DNA of 64,000 nucleotides from Thermothelomyces thermophilus ATCC 42464 (taxonomy: Eukaryota > Ascomycota > Sordariomycetes > Sordariales > Chaetomiaceae): positions 62,001-126,000 of the forward strand of contig NC_016473.1 in the NCBI RefSeq assembly GCF_000226095.1, read 5' to 3'. A program made the translations under genes and the position numbers. Shown in pieces: positions 33,580-45,231 of the stretch (the first letter of the stretch is position 1; every line of letters starts with the position of its first letter). Below the pieces are notes generated by a model, which was not told the DNA's origin, ran no database searches, and saw nothing but the letters and a program-made list of their open reading frames with translations.

Positions 33580-34993
33580 ATGGCGACGATGGATGAGTCC
33601 GGCCGGAAAGGGACCGGCACACAGAGCGTGCAATCGGAGGCGGCCCTCTTCTCCGTTGTCAAGCCAAGCCAGTCGACGGCGGACTCGCTGCCGTCTCCGG
33701 CAATGGACAGCCTGACGGGGAGGCCATCATCGATGAAGACGGGGCCGGTCGGCCGGAAGACGAGCTTCCGGGTGCGCGAATGGGCCAAACGGTCCAACTC
33801 GAGTCGGTAAGCTCAGGTGCCCAAATCCTACCTCGCGCGAGTGTTTTGGGTAGTATGATAGAGAGGGACTGGGAAGGCTGACGACTATTTCCAGGACGGC
33901 ACCGTCGACAGGAACTTCTGCCTCCGAGTCCCTGAAATCACACATCAAGCACTTGGGAGGTGGGCGACTCGAACAAGTCGAGGTCCGGGGAACAGCAAAC
34001 AACACCACCCTCCTCGCGCCGTTTCCGAAGCGGGGGCTGAGGAGCCGGACGAGCTCCATCGACAGCCGAGTCACCCAGTGGGTTGACTTCTACCCGAGCT
34101 CATCGGAAAGCAGCAACTCCCAGAGCAAGCCCCAGGCTGATGATGATGATGGGAAGCGGCCCGATGATGAGCAACCGGGCCAACAGCAGCGCCAACAGGA
34201 GCGTCAACAGGAACGGCGGCGGGAACGACAGTGGGAACGGGCCGGCTCCAATTCCGATCTACGGCCAGCACCACTCAGGATTCCTTCCTCCGAGAGGCGA
34301 GGTGGTGCCAGCGCCGACACGCCGCCGTCGAAGCCGCTGGAGCGGAAGGACTCGAAATGGAAGCCTCTCCCCATCTTGCCCGCACAGCGAGCCAGCAGAG
34401 GTCGCGAGCAGTCCGGGCTTGGGCCGGCACCACCAACACCAACCAAGAGAGCCGAGACACGGGGGCCGCAGGAGCCCGAGCCGGCGGAGCAGCCACCGAC
34501 CGAACAAGGGAAGGGCGGGCGGAAGGGCGGGCCCTCGAGATCGGACGAGCCGCAGCCCCTGCCCACGTTCCGCTTCGACTCGGCCCCTCCGACGCCCGAC
34601 AGCAGCGCAGGCGGTGCTGCCCGGGTGCTTGTGGGGGAGCAGGACTGGGGCCGGCAGGTCGAGGGCGCGCGTGCGCGGCCGGCCGGGGAGCTCCGGGGAC
34701 CCAAGGGACCCCTCCAAGGCCGGGCGCCGGAGGGGAGAGACGAGAAGGGCACCGGCGGCTCCGGGGCCGTGGGCATGGACAGCCCGCCGAAACAGGTGGT
34801 GCGGCACACCCGCGAGGAGCGGGTCTGGCTGCACGTCAACTACCGGGGCGAGGCCCCCTTCCTGCAGGCATGGGGCCTGGATATCGCCAACCCGGGCGAC
34901 CGCCTCGAGGGGCTGACCATTCTCCGGGAACTCATGCAGGCCGAGGGCGCAGGGGGTGGACCAGAGCGTCGCGAGCACGGGAACGCAGCGTGA
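33580..34993 (+). CDS. conserved-looking disordered protein, unknown function
   Basis: Two exons, 33580-33806 and 33895-34993; the 88-nt intron (GTAAGC...CCAG) splits an Arg codon and gives 441 residues. The start MATMDESGRKG was chosen for its position after the leader. Most of the protein is Ser/Pro/Arg-rich and disordered, with a Gln/Arg run (QQQRQQERQQERRRERQ, about residues 145-160) likely to form a short coiled coil. Two SAPPTPDSS-like phospho-site clusters are visible. The only globular-looking part is near the C-terminus (about residues 365-420): VVRHTREERVWLHVNYRGEA then PFLQAWGLDI and RLEGLTILRELMQAEG. That segment is what a homology search would detect. Cytoplasmic or nuclear by absence of signal sequences. 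I do not recognise the family. Confidence 0.72.
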
Positions 34994-36005
34994 TGCTGCT
35001 GCTCCTCCTCCTCGTCCTCAGGGACCAGCACGCTGGTATGAAACCAACGGGCCGCGGTGGCGGGCGGATGGAAAACTTGGGTGTGATGGGACACACGGAC
35101 GGATGAAGGCGCTGGGCGATGCTACATTCATTGATTGTGCTGTACTAAACGTGTAATTTAACTGCTGTCGAAGGATCACCGAGCCGAGAGGAGGTTCCCT
35201 TTCTTATTTGGTTTTTTTCCCCTCCTTTTCTTTTCTTTTCTTTGATGTTGTTTCGAGTCTTCAATATACCCCTTTTGCCAGCCACCCCAATATCCGGCTC
35301 CCCCCCTCTGTTATGCCAGTGGCTCGCTCTCTTGCGGATAGACCCCAAGACAGAGACAAAGTTGACCCATCATTCCACGTTTCCGCGGCGGGAGAACCAG
35401 TGCCTGTCGGAGTATTTGATTCCAAAAGGGTCATATCGGCGGCATATCGGGTTGTTGATCTTTACGTGCTTCGCAAGTCTTCATACATGACCTTCACCAT
35501 TATTTCCATCTATGATCTCGAGTGATTCCCACAGACAAGAGGCCCTAGGCCCAGTGCTGCCTGCTGAGCGTCGACTTCAACCTTCAGACAAGTGTGAAAT
35601 TACATATAATATTATCTGATTGGCGGTGGGCACCTCGATCCTGCGAGCTTACAAACAGGCCCTTGAACACGAACAAGCAGCTATCTCGAGCTACGAGAAG
35701 TGAATTATTATAATACCGGTAACAAGGCCTGGGCCGGCTGATCGACGTTGTTACATTGGAGCACCCCGGAGTGTGGCGGAACCAGTGTCCCGGAACTCCG
35801 CAGACCCTAGAAGAATCTTCCAATGATCTGGCTGCGCTACTGGAGGCTTCTGCGGGGTTCATGTAACCTTCCGGTTCATGATGCGTCATTGTCCGCTGTG
35901 AATTAATTACTGCTACGATATGGTATATCGCAAATTACAAGGCACACTGAACTTGTCGTTAATAAACGGAAAGTCGCGAAGCCCATGCTAATCAATTCAA
36001 AGACG
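34994..36005. other. intergenic
   Basis: 3' flank of the preceding gene, including a T/C-rich stretch (35206-35250), and the AT-rich leader of the next. No supported gene on either strand. Confidence 0.55.
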
Positions 36006-37073
36006 ATGGAAGGGGAAAGTTCAGGCAAAGAAGCTCGAGGACTGGATTGCCAACCAATGACACCTTTATCCGATGATGTCCCGCGTATTAGTCGCGGAGC
36101 CGAGGCCAATGCCGACAAGCGCGCCCACGGAGACGGAGACGTCGGGCCTCCTAGAGCCCACGAGTCACAAGACCCGTGGCTCCAACAAGCCAGGAACGCC
36201 GGATACACGACTCACATCCGCTCAGCTTCCAGAACAACCTGGGACGGCAGGGCGCCTCTCCCGCGCAGCCGCAGCCCCTCCCCGCCACATGCGCCCGCCC
36301 AGTCGCGGCTCAGCAACCCGCCACGACCCTCCTCAGCCATCAGCCTCCCGAACCACCATGCCGCTGAGCACGGCAGACCAACAGTGCTTGCCGACAGATG
36401 GAGCTACGACCGGGAGCGGATGCCGCCTCCGCCTCCGGCCCCTCGGGACTCGCGGCCGGGCACACCGGGCACACCTGCGAGTGACCCTGACGCGTCCGAC
36501 ACTGGGTTCTCGAGACCGGCGAGCACGCTGATTGAGTCCCAAACACCTAGCAGACAGCAGTCCGGTTTTTTTAATTTTATGAACGGCTCAGCCGAGCCGA
36601 ACGACTCACCACCACTACCTTCGGACTTTGATCAGCGTGGGCAGCATCTGAGTCCGCATCTCCGGCAGTCTTGCCACATTCTCACCGACGAGGAGATGGA
36701 GATGCTCGCGCGCCCGCCGCCACCCCACCCGCCAATGACAGCACCCTCCCGACCGTCGTCACCTGGCCGGGACCGCGGAGCATGCGGGTCAGCGGCACCA
36801 GGACACAGCAGCGAGTCAACATCCGCCGTCGCTCCTCCCGAGCCGCCCCAACCCCGGGAGGGTGTGGGCCGCCACCTGAACCGTAACAGTGTTAATAGCC
36901 ACGGCAGCGATCATAGCCGCGACGTGAGGCCTAGCTGCTTGGGTATGTGTGACATCGCGCCCGTCCGACCAGTCCTCGGGAAGTTCGGCGCGTGGTTCAT
37001 GGGCGTCGTCACGCCCGTCTCCTTCGGCTTGCTGACGGGCTGTCTTGCTTCCACGATATCCGGGTGTCGGTAA
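36006..37073 (+). CDS. Pro/Ser-rich protein with hydrophobic C-terminus, hypothetical
   Basis: An open frame of 355 codons from 36006 (MEGESSGKE). This ATG has A at -3 and G at +4; an in-frame ATG at 35985 is in a poorer context. The body is Pro/Ser/Arg-rich and disordered (RSRSPSPPHAPAQSRL, MPPPPPAPRDSRPGTPGTP). A more conserved-looking patch is HLRQSCHILTDEEMEMLARP (about residues 220-240). The last 30 residues (GKFGAWFMGVVTPVSFGLLTGCLASTI) could be a tail anchor, which would put the protein on an intracellular membrane. The frame contains possible introns (for example a GTATGT at about 36944) that I could not confirm, so the C-terminus may differ. Family not recognised. Confidence 0.55.
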   Translation: MEGESSGKEARGLDCQPMTPLSDDVPRISRGAEANADKRAHGDGDVGPPRAHESQDPWLQQARNAGYTTHIRSASRTTWDGRAPLPRSRSPSPPHAPAQSRLSNPPRPSSAISLPNHHAAEHGRPTVLADRWSYDRERMPPPPPAPRDSRPGTPGTPASDPDASDTGFSRPASTLIESQTPSRQQSGFFNFMNGSAEPNDSPPLPSDFDQRGQHLSPHLRQSCHILTDEEMEMLARPPPPHPPMTAPSRPSSPGRDRGACGSAAPGHSSESTSAVAPPEPPQPREGVGRHLNRNSVNSHGSDHSRDVRPSCLGMCDIAPVRPVLGKFGAWFMGVVTPVSFGLLTGCLASTISGCR

Positions 37074-38108
37074 TGGTGAAAAGGAGGGAAGAAGAAAGGG
37101 GTGAAAAGGAAAAGAAGAAAATATAAATAGGGTAAATAAACAAAGTACAGGAGAAAACAAAAGAAAAGGAAAAAAATAGAGCAGAGAAGAAGATGGGGGA
37201 AAAAAGAGAAGAGGGAAGAAAAGAAAATGAACAACAGCAGGAAAGATTGGGATGACAAGAAAACTAAAATGAGGGTTTCGGTTGGGTGTTGATAGAGTTC
37301 CTGATTGCTCAGGGAAGATGGGCACCGACAGACATTGGTGCTTCGCTTTGCAACATGGCTCATGTCTCCTGCTCTTTCTGACTCCATTTCTTGTCTCCGG
37401 ATCTCTACCCATACTGTCTTTCCTCTCTCACTTCCTGGGTTCCAAACCCGAGGGCATCGTCCAGAAATGTACTCGATGCATTTTGACAAAATCTATAAAA
37501 CGTTGGCCTATTAGAATCACAGAATGGTATGTATGGACTGAAGGAGAACGACAACGACGAGGCAATGAGCCATCTCAAAATAGAAGGCATCTCAAACCGG
37601 TAGGCAAAAAGACGTATGAATAAGAGTATACCTATAGACGAGACACGAACGAGCATATGTACGGAAATATATCATCCCAAACGCCCCGGGATCGGAACCA
37701 ACCAACCAAGCCGTTCCCACCATCTACCTAAAGGATCCATCCCAGCAGCCATAGCATCGAGTCCTACAAACGCCGTTCCCTATCCTCCTAACCCCTCTTT
37801 AAAACCAAAGCAAAGTAGGGTATTGACATTACCGAGGACCCGTCCAATGACCATCCAGAAATCCAAAACAAATTCGTGCGCGTGATTAGGGAACAGAACG
37901 TTAAAACGTAAAGCGTAAAGCAATGGCGTAAACCCCCCCCCACATTGTATGTGCGTGTGGGTATGTGTGCGTGTATGTGTTGGGTTGTGGGGGGGGGGGG
38001 GGGGGTGGGGAAGGGGGGAAGGGTGGCTGTGTGTGTTGGTGATGATTTGTGTGCATGGGACCTTCAAAACTCGAAACCGGGCTCCTGGCTGTACATACAC
38101 ACAGCCGC
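37074..38108. other. spacer with polypurine and GT/G-rich tracts
   Basis: 37077-37260 is almost purely A/G on the plus strand. 37940-38040 is GT-rich and contains a 17-base G run (37989-38005). No gene. Both stretches lie between convergent gene ends. Confidence 0.6.
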
Positions 38109-39656
38109 TCATTCAACCAGAGGAGCCGGAGATATTGGCGCGCTCCCCTCATCTTTGGCGCTGTGGCTCTCCCAAAGCTCAAAGCTCTCACCGGCGCCTT
38201 CGATGGGTCCCAGACGAGAAGGAGAAGCTTCCAGGGAGCGGTCATTTCCGCCCATGATGTCATCTACGTCCACCCGCTCGACGTCGTCCAGGCTGACCTG
38301 CGGCGCGGGCGGCGGCTGCAGCCGAGGAGACCTCTCGCTCGTGTCCTCTTCTTCCGCGAACCACCGCTGCTGGTCCTCGCCGTCCGCGGGAAGAGCAGGC
38401 AGGTCCTGGCCCTGCTCTTCGACGGCGCTCTCGCCCTCCACCACCGCCTCGGGATCCTCCTCGTCCCCCGGGACGATGAAGACGCTCGAGCTGTCGCAGC
38501 CCTCGGCGTAATAGTCGGTCACGTTCATCTCGGCGAGGGGGCCGCGGCCCTTGAGCAGGAGCACGTCCTCGTCGATCTCGACCGGTTCCGGGACGGGGCC
38601 GCCCCGCGCCGACGACGTCTGGCTGACGTCCTCGGGCGGCGGGATGTTCTCCTTGTCCCGACCCTCGGCGCGCTCCCGCTTGGCGCGGCTCTCCGACTCC
38701 TCGTCGCTGCTGATGTCGAGCGTGCACGTGCCGTGCTGGAGAAGGTTGGTCATCTCCTGCTCGGGTGTGTCCTCGTGAATGTCGAAGCACCACGACGAGG
38801 CCAGGTCGGGGGTCGGGATGAAGAAGTCCTGCGCGGCGTTGCTGCTGCTGCTGGCCGCCGCCCGGCGCTTGAGCTTGCTCTGACGGAGGCTGCCCGAGTA
38901 GCTTGGAATCGTGCCTCGGAGAGCGGCGTCGAGAGAGAACGGGACGGCCGCTTTCTGAGAGAACGCCGGTGGGTCAGGGCGCTGGGAGCGGCGCCGGGAG
39001 AGGATGCCCATGCGCTTGCTGGCGCGTGTCGGCGAGCGACCAGCGGGAGCTGTCAGCGGGGACTGGGCAGCGCTCCGGGTCTTCAATCTTGATGAGGGAG
39101 ACTTGGGCTGGAGCACGGTCCGCGGCCTCGAGGCTGGTGAGGGCCTGCTGATTGGGCTGCTGAGGGCATCTTTGGTCACCGGGGAGGAAGCGGCCTTGGT
39201 CAGGGTAAAGGCTGGAGGCTTGGAGAAGCTCTTGCTCAGATCGCCCCAAAAATCAGCACCCTTTGACCGCTTCGGGAATTGCACAGGGGCGATGTTCTCC
39301 GAGTTGTCCGCGTCCTCCACCTCGGAAGCCTTTCGCTTGATGGGGGAGGATGCGATGGCTTCGGCGTGTTAGCGGTTTGCCACGGCGAAAAATAAGATTG
39401 GGGGCGCGATCGAGCAAGGGCAAAACACGAGAGACAGGAGCACCAAAAAAAGAAAGGCACAGATGGATCAAGACACGCAAATCCGGAAAATCCACACAGC
39501 AAGGCACCTCGAGGGTTGAATACAAGAAAATTGAGCATTGCGAGTGTAAACTAAGAGGAACAAAGACATACCATTCTGCCTATTCTTGACGCTGGCCAGG
39601 CTCTTCAACCGTGCTTCGCCGACCGGAGCAAAAGGCTGACGGCTGACGGTTGCCAT
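38109..39656 (-). CDS. acidic nuclear-type protein with a KEN box, unknown function
   Basis: Two exons, 39656-39572 and 39358-38109; the 213-nt intron (GTATGT, branch CTAAC, AAG) joins KNRQN to AIASSPIKRKASEVE and gives 444 residues. The first 130 residues are basic and Ser/Pro-rich with SP-x-K/R sites and nuclear-localisation-like PIKRKASE. The centre holds the best-conserved-looking segment, ASSWCFDIHEDTPEQEMTNL followed by LQHGTCTLDISSDEESE (about residues 225-265), then GRDKENIPP, a perfect KEN box of the kind recognised by the anaphase-promoting complex. The C-terminal half is very acidic. The composition suggests a cell-cycle-regulated nuclear protein (inference). I cannot name a homologue. 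Expression of this gene is divergent from the long spacer at 39657-42276. Confidence 0.78.
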
Positions 39657-42276
39657 GGTGGAGAATGGCGAGGGAGAGGTAGAGACGGGGGATACTTCAC
39701 ACTGAGACGGATGGAAGGGGCACGTGGTATGTTCGCACCACAAAAGAGACAGACCCAGAGCTCCGCGCAACAGCTCGAGTACTCTCCGGACGACAGGCGA
39801 CTGCGCCGGCAGTGTTTGTCGAACTATTTTGCGTACGCCGCGGTCGCCGAAGTGAACAACTTAGGCTGTCGGTCAAACGAGCGTGGGTAGAGGCGAGCAA
39901 AAGGAGGGGGCCGGCACCTGGTGGGGGGTCCGAGCCGGGGGTGCCAAAGGGGGGGGGATCTTCTTATTTCACAAGCCGGTCTGCCGAAACGGCCGGCCGC
40001 TCAGGACGGTCTCTGACTGTCGCGTGTGGCCCGAGTAGCTCACGCGCGCTCTCGAGAGACAGCCGAGTCAAAGCGCTAGTGAGCAAGGTGGTCTGGGTAT
40101 ACCGGATGCACTTTCTGCGTTCTGATCCGGCGGATGCGCGTCGAGGTCTGGCTCTGGGCGCGAAGGGCTCTTCTCTTGGAAACAGTGGGTGGGAGTTGGG
40201 GTGTGACGATTGGAGTGCGCGAAGGGCAACTTGAGACGCGAAACGAGGTGGGCGGTGAGGCTCAGAGAGCGCGTGGAACAAAACAGGGAAGCACGGATGG
40301 GGGGTTAAGGGAGGAGCGAGGAACTTGGACGAGACTGACAGCAGGCACGACCAAGGGGCGGCTGGGGGGTTTTAAAGAAAAAAAAAAGGCCTGAAGCGCC
40401 GCCAATGCTGCCTGCGCTCCGTCCACCTGCGTGTGCCCTTGAAGCTTGAGAAGACCAACTGCACGGCAAATGAATGGCGTTCGAGAGCTCCCTCATGCCC
40501 CGTCCGAGACCAACCCGAGCTCCTCATGCAAGGTCGAGATTGGGCCGGCTTCCTGGAGTGCCTTTTCGTGGTAAAACCTAACGCGTTACCGCCCTGTCCT
40601 GCAGCGCCCGCTTGGTCCCCAATCACAGCACCGCATCGGATCTGAAGCGGGGTCCAGGCGTGGGCGGAGTCCTGCGCTTGAGAGCCTGCAGCGAGCACAC
40701 GGCGATTGGCAGCTGCCGGTGCAGGCTGCCTCTGGGCTTGCCCAATCAGAAGCCGATCGCATGCCCCATGGGACGCGGTGTGCCAGGTTTCGCAGGCGAT
40801 AACGCCAATCATCGTGTCCTCGCCTTCTCCACCACGCGGCATGAGACCAAGGTCGCGTTAAGTGGCTCCACTCTTCAGACTTGGTGGACTTGCAGAGCGC
40901 AAGATCAACCGAGACCACCCAGCAGCGCCGATTCAACCTGTGCTGCTGCGCTGTTTGGAAGTCGAGCGCGAACCAGCTCATCTCGCCTGCTTGCGGTCTC
41001 GGCCGGAGAGCCAAGTTACGAAGCCCAGGGACGTCAGATTCCAATGTCATACGAGGTGCGACTCCAGCACGCCAATGAGCAAAGGTGAAAAAGGAAAATC
41101 CTGTGATGGGCCTGATCATTCCCAACATGTCCGACCGAGCTTGACAAATGCGACTCTTCCTTCGTGAGCGGCACAGCAGCGCAACGGCGCACCTTCGCCC
41201 GCTTGGCTGGGATGATGGCAGGACAGGCAGGTCAAGTTGACGGGCTTTCCGAAGGGGGAGGGACTTGTAGCTCTGCCGCCGTTGTATATATTGCCCAGGA
41301 GAGGAGGGCGTCTCTACTTTTGAGTGCAAGAAGGAGGTGAGGTGGTACAAGTCAAGCATACCGCGCGCAACTTCCTCAGTGTTCCAAGGTTCAGGGGAGC
41401 AAGGCAAGCAGTGGACGAGGCGCACTAAGGTAGGGGCCCCGGCAGCGGCATTGGAGGCGACGTTCATCGGGAGATCTGGTCGTATTTCTTTTTATAACGG
41501 CTGCCAGGTTACAATTTAGGAAAGCCCCTCTCTCTCATGGGCTTGTTTCCAGAATACCCCACTGGGCCTTCGGCAGCCGAAGATGGTAGCATAAATAACC
41601 GTACGGTTTACTTCGCACTGCGTAGGATTCATCCGTTGTATGTATGTAGTACTCCGTATGTATGTACACTTAGGTACTAACGGGGTATCCGTAAGGATTC
41701 CGCTGCACTCTCCTACAATGTATGTACAGCCGTAGAGATGGAGGAAGCGCAACTGAGCGATCCCACCTCGTGGGAGCTAACAGCACTCGATTGGTGCAGC
41801 AGACCGCTGGCCCGGGCGCTCTGCGACGGATTCGTCCACTACTGCAGACCGGAGGCGCTTCACCAGGCCTTCGTTGGTCTGCAAGCTTCTCTCGACTACT
41901 GCGCAGTATTCTTCTCTTCAGTGCTGACGTTCCATCCCGGGTGACAGCTGGCACTTTCTCCACTTATCGACTTTCCAAGTCTCATATCAATCGCCGTGAA
42001 AGAGGGCACCTCGAGAGCACCGGCGCCAAGCCAACCCAGCGCCGCCGCATGCTTGCGGCGAGCTCGGCCTGCGAGTGCCCCACGGAATTTCAACGCTGTC
42101 GGCGTGCCAAGCAACGATAAAGTGACATGGACAGTGACACCCGATTCCATCAATCTTGCAGCACTGCATCCCGACCTTGAAGCAAGCAACAATTGGCCCA
42201 GCCATCTCTGCCCCCTTCCATTTTCCCTGCTTGCCCTTTCGTTTCATGTGAATTGCATTGATTCGCCAGACCGACC
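39657..42276. other. long intergenic region
   Basis: About 2.6 kb. It includes a 293-codon minus-strand frame (41467-40586) whose sequence is rich in Arg, Trp and Cys without motif and which overlaps a plus-strand frame; I treat it as chance. TACTCCGTA occurs at 41650. The last part is the leader of thymidylate kinase. Confidence 0.45.
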
Positions 42277-43519
42277 ATGGCCTCAATCAATGATCTGGCG
42301 ACAGCGGCTTCAGCGCTCGTCAATCCCGCCGCCACGGCCCCGCACCCGTCATTGCCCGATTCGGCCCAGACCCAGACACAGGCACAGACCGATGATCGCG
42401 GCACTTCAGAGCACGGCCCCGGCGAGCCTGCCGTGGCCCGGGGTGCGCTGGTCGTTCTCGAGGGCCTCGACCGGAGCGGCAAGACGACGCAGGTCAAGCT
42501 GCTCGAGCAGCGTTTTGTCGAGCTGGGGCGCAAAGTCAAGGTGATGCGGTTCCCAGGTACGTTCCAAGACCAATATCAAGACCAAAATGCAGCGCTGAGT
42601 AGCGCTGCGGGGGGGGAAGGAGAAAGAGAAAAAAGGGGTGGGGGGGGAGAGGAGAACGTAAGAAAAGAGAAGGGGGTGGTCGGAGGGGTCGGGACCAGCG
42701 CGAGAGGCCGTTGTGAAACTGAAACGCAGCAGAGCGTGTGCCCTGGGCTGACTGGCTAACTAACTGATCCTGATCGGGAACAAAGACCGCACAACGCCAA
42801 TTGGCCAGATGATCGACTCGTACCTCAAGAGCCAAGTCGACATGGAGGATCACGTCATTCACCTGCTCTTCAGTGCAAATCGGTGGGAAGCAGCGTATGC
42901 CTTCACCCCCCCCGTTTCTTCTTCCCCCTTTGAAGCGGTTTGTCATGTTAAGACGGGGTAATATATATATACGTAAAAACACAAAAGCAACACGATTACG
43001 TCGCTGTTGTCCGCGGGCGTCACGGTTCTCTGCGACCGCTACTACTACAGCGGCATCGTCTATTCGGCGGCCAAGCAGAACCCTTCCCTGACGCTGTCCT
43101 GGGCGCGCGCCCCAGAGGTTGGCCTGCCGCGGCCGGACCTGGTGCTGTTCCTCGACTTGGACGAGAACCAGGCCAGGGCGCGCGGTGGCTGGGGCGGAGA
43201 GGCCTATGAGAAGGCCGAGACGCAGCGGCGCGTCAGGGAGCTCTTTTGGGGGCTGAGCCTGGGCAAGATCGGAACGGCTACCGTCATCGCCGAGGATGGC
43301 GCTGTCGGTCCCAGGGAGGAGATCGCCGTGGGACCGCCCACCACCCAACCTCTGACGGGCGTCGAGTACCGCTTCAGACAGGAGGAGGAAGACCTCCACG
43401 TCATCGATGCCGGGTCGTCGGTCGAGGAGGTTGCCGAAGAGGTCTGGAGAGTGGTAAAAGCTAGGGTGGAGGCCGTCGAGAAGGGTGAGGTTGGGAAGGT
43501 AGTGAGAAAAGTCTCATGA
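42277..43519 (+). CDS. thymidylate kinase
   Basis: Three exons: 42277-42556, 42786-42894 and 42988-43519 (introns 229 and 93 nt), giving 306 residues. The enzyme phosphorylates dTMP to dTDP (CDC8 in yeast) and is essential for dTTP supply. The P-loop is GLDRSGKTT (about residues 62-70); the splice then gives [18 protein letters not shown], the base-binding FSANRWEAA, the DR(Y/H)-type motif [16 protein letters not shown], and [11 protein letters not shown] with the LID-region Arg cluster ETQRRVREL. Usual family length is about 210; this protein has about 55 extra disordered residues at the N-terminus and an insertion of about 40 residues after the LID region ([17 protein letters not shown]). 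The N-terminus has no strong mitochondrial character. The start is in good context (gaccATGG). It converges on GTP cyclohydrolase I. Confidence 0.95.
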
Positions 43520-44238
43520 AGGCGATGAAGAAGATTTCAACCGAGCATTCCCCGGCGTTTGTATATTACTGAAACGATGGTGGGCGCAGATCCGGGGCTT
43601 GTCACAATCCGTGTATAATGAACATCAGCGCCAAGCTTCTTCTGTCTCTTCTCCCCGGTGATAAAACGAGGAGCTAAGGAGGGTGTAGGTAGTTGAAAAA
43701 AAAAATGGTTGTTTGCGGCGGTTGAAGTCGCCCGAAATAAACCAGTTGAGCCGCGTGTCTAATGATCCCACAGGTACTGATATCCGTGTCGTGCCTCCCG
43801 TCGGGACACCCCACCCCTGTGTGAATGAACCCTGAGAGCGCGTGTACTGCCGTGTTGAATGACTGCAGATATGAGAAAAGAAACGACCACCCGCCAATGC
43901 GTGAAATAAGAGAGCCAGCCCGATGTTGAGATCCTCGCCCAGTCAGTGACAATACCAGGTTACGTGTATGGCCCCTCCGGATGAAACCCTGTGCCCTCTT
44001 TGAACCCCCAAACGCCAGCTCGATGCAAAAAAGTCGAAAGACGGGTTTCGACAAACGCTTTCCCGGCATTGCTGCCATACAAAAAGTTATACGGCGGCCA
44101 TTTTGTTGAAAAAAAAAAGAAAAAGAAAAAGAAAAGGATATATACCTTCCCTCATTGTACGTCCCCCGCCTCGCATATCCCGTTCAATGCTTGGCACGGC
44201 CCGGCCGCCCCGGTCGTTGTAGAACAACATGGGCATCA
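43520..44238. other. shared 3' spacer
   Basis: Between the convergent ends of thymidylate kinase and GTP cyclohydrolase I. Contains an A/G-rich run at 44110-44137. No gene. Confidence 0.6.
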
Positions 44239-45231
44239 TCAGCGGTTGACGCCGATCAAGCTCAGAAACTCGTTCCTGGTCTTTTCCTTTCGCTCAAAGC
44301 AGCCCAGGACGCAGCTGGTGATGGTGGTGCTGGTGGTCTTATGGACGCCGCGCATGACCATGCACAGGTGGCTCGACTCCATGACGACGGCGACGCCCTG
44401 GGGCTTGAGAACCTCCATGACGGCGTTGGCCACCTCCTTGGTCAGGCGCTCCTGGACCTGGAGTCGGCGGGCAAACATCTCGGCAATGCGCGGCAGCTTG
44501 GAGATGCCGATGACGGCGTTGGAGGGTATGTAGCCGATGTGCATCTTGCCGGTGAAGGGAACCAGGTGGTGCTCGCACATGCTGAAGACCTCAATGTCCT
44601 TGACAATGACCATCTCGTTGTGGCCCTCCTGGAAGATGGCGCCGTTGACAATGTCGCGCACGTTTTCCTGGTAGCCCTTGGTAAAGTACAGCATGGCCTT
44701 GGCGTAGCGGTCGGGCGTGGCGAGCAGGCCTTCGCGGTCGGGGTCCTCGCCGACGCACTCGAGGAGCGTCCGGACGGCACCCTTCATGCGCTCCAGCCGG
44801 GCTTGTTTCTGCTCGTCGTCCTCATCTACGCGCTTCCGCGTCCCGACGCTGGGCCGGCTCAGGCCGTCGAAATCGATGACGGGGCTCGGAGACCGGGTCG
44901 ATTGTTCGGCGGCTTCCTCGGCCGTCGGCGTTTCCTTTACGGCGGGGGCGGGGGCGGCCGGTGCCGGCGTCTTTCTCTTCTTCTTCTTGGGCGGCGGCTC
45001 CGGCTTGTCCCGGAAGTCCCGCGCAGGTTTGCTGACGCTCGAGCGGCGCTCTCCGAGCGGATGCGCACCGTTAGCATCGGCGTCACTGGCAGCATCCTTG
45101 GGGTCTCCCTCTCGCGACCGCTTCTTGCCGTTGTTGTTGTTGTTGTTCTTGCTCTTGCTTCGCCTGCTCTTGTCGCCATTGACCACGGGCGCCGGGCTCT
45201 CGGAGCCAGACGAGGATTCGGAGTGAGCCAT
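44239..45231 (-). CDS. GTP cyclohydrolase I
   Basis: A single exon of 330 residues. The enzyme converts GTP to 7,8-dihydroneopterin triphosphate, the first step of folate (and pterin) synthesis (FOL2 in yeast). The catalytic domain occupies about residues 140-330: [25 protein letters not shown], then the zinc ligands Cys219 and His222 in [12 protein letters not shown] and Cys290 in [12 protein letters not shown], with [20 protein letters not shown] between. The C-terminus FLSLIGVNR is normal. The first 130 residues are a basic, disordered extension ([21 protein letters not shown]) longer than in bacterial enzymes and containing nuclear-localisation-like runs; fungal and animal enzymes often carry such tails. 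The start at 45231 is the first in-frame ATG. Confidence 0.97.
   Translation of the reverse strand: MAHSESSSGSESPAPVVNGDKSRRSKSKNNNNNNGKKRSREGDPKDAASDADANGAHPLGERRSSVSKPARDFRDKPEPPPKKKKRKTPAPAAPAPAVKETPTAEEAAEQSTRSPSPVIDFDGLSRPSVGTRKRVDEDDEQKQARLERMKGAVRTLLECVGEDPDREGLLATPDRYAKAMLYFTKGYQENVRDIVNGAIFQEGHNEMVIVKDIEVFSMCEHHLVPFTGKMHIGYIPSNAVIGISKLPRIAEMFARRLQVQERLTKEVANAVMEVLKPQGVAVVMESSHLCMVMRGVHKTTSTTITSCVLGCFERKEKTRNEFLSLIGVNR

Noticed and set aside
40586-41467. 293-codon minus-strand ORF
   Set aside because: Composition rich in Arg, Trp and Cys, no domain, and a plus-strand frame of similar quality overlaps it; most likely chance in GC-balanced sequence. Expression data would be needed to revive it.
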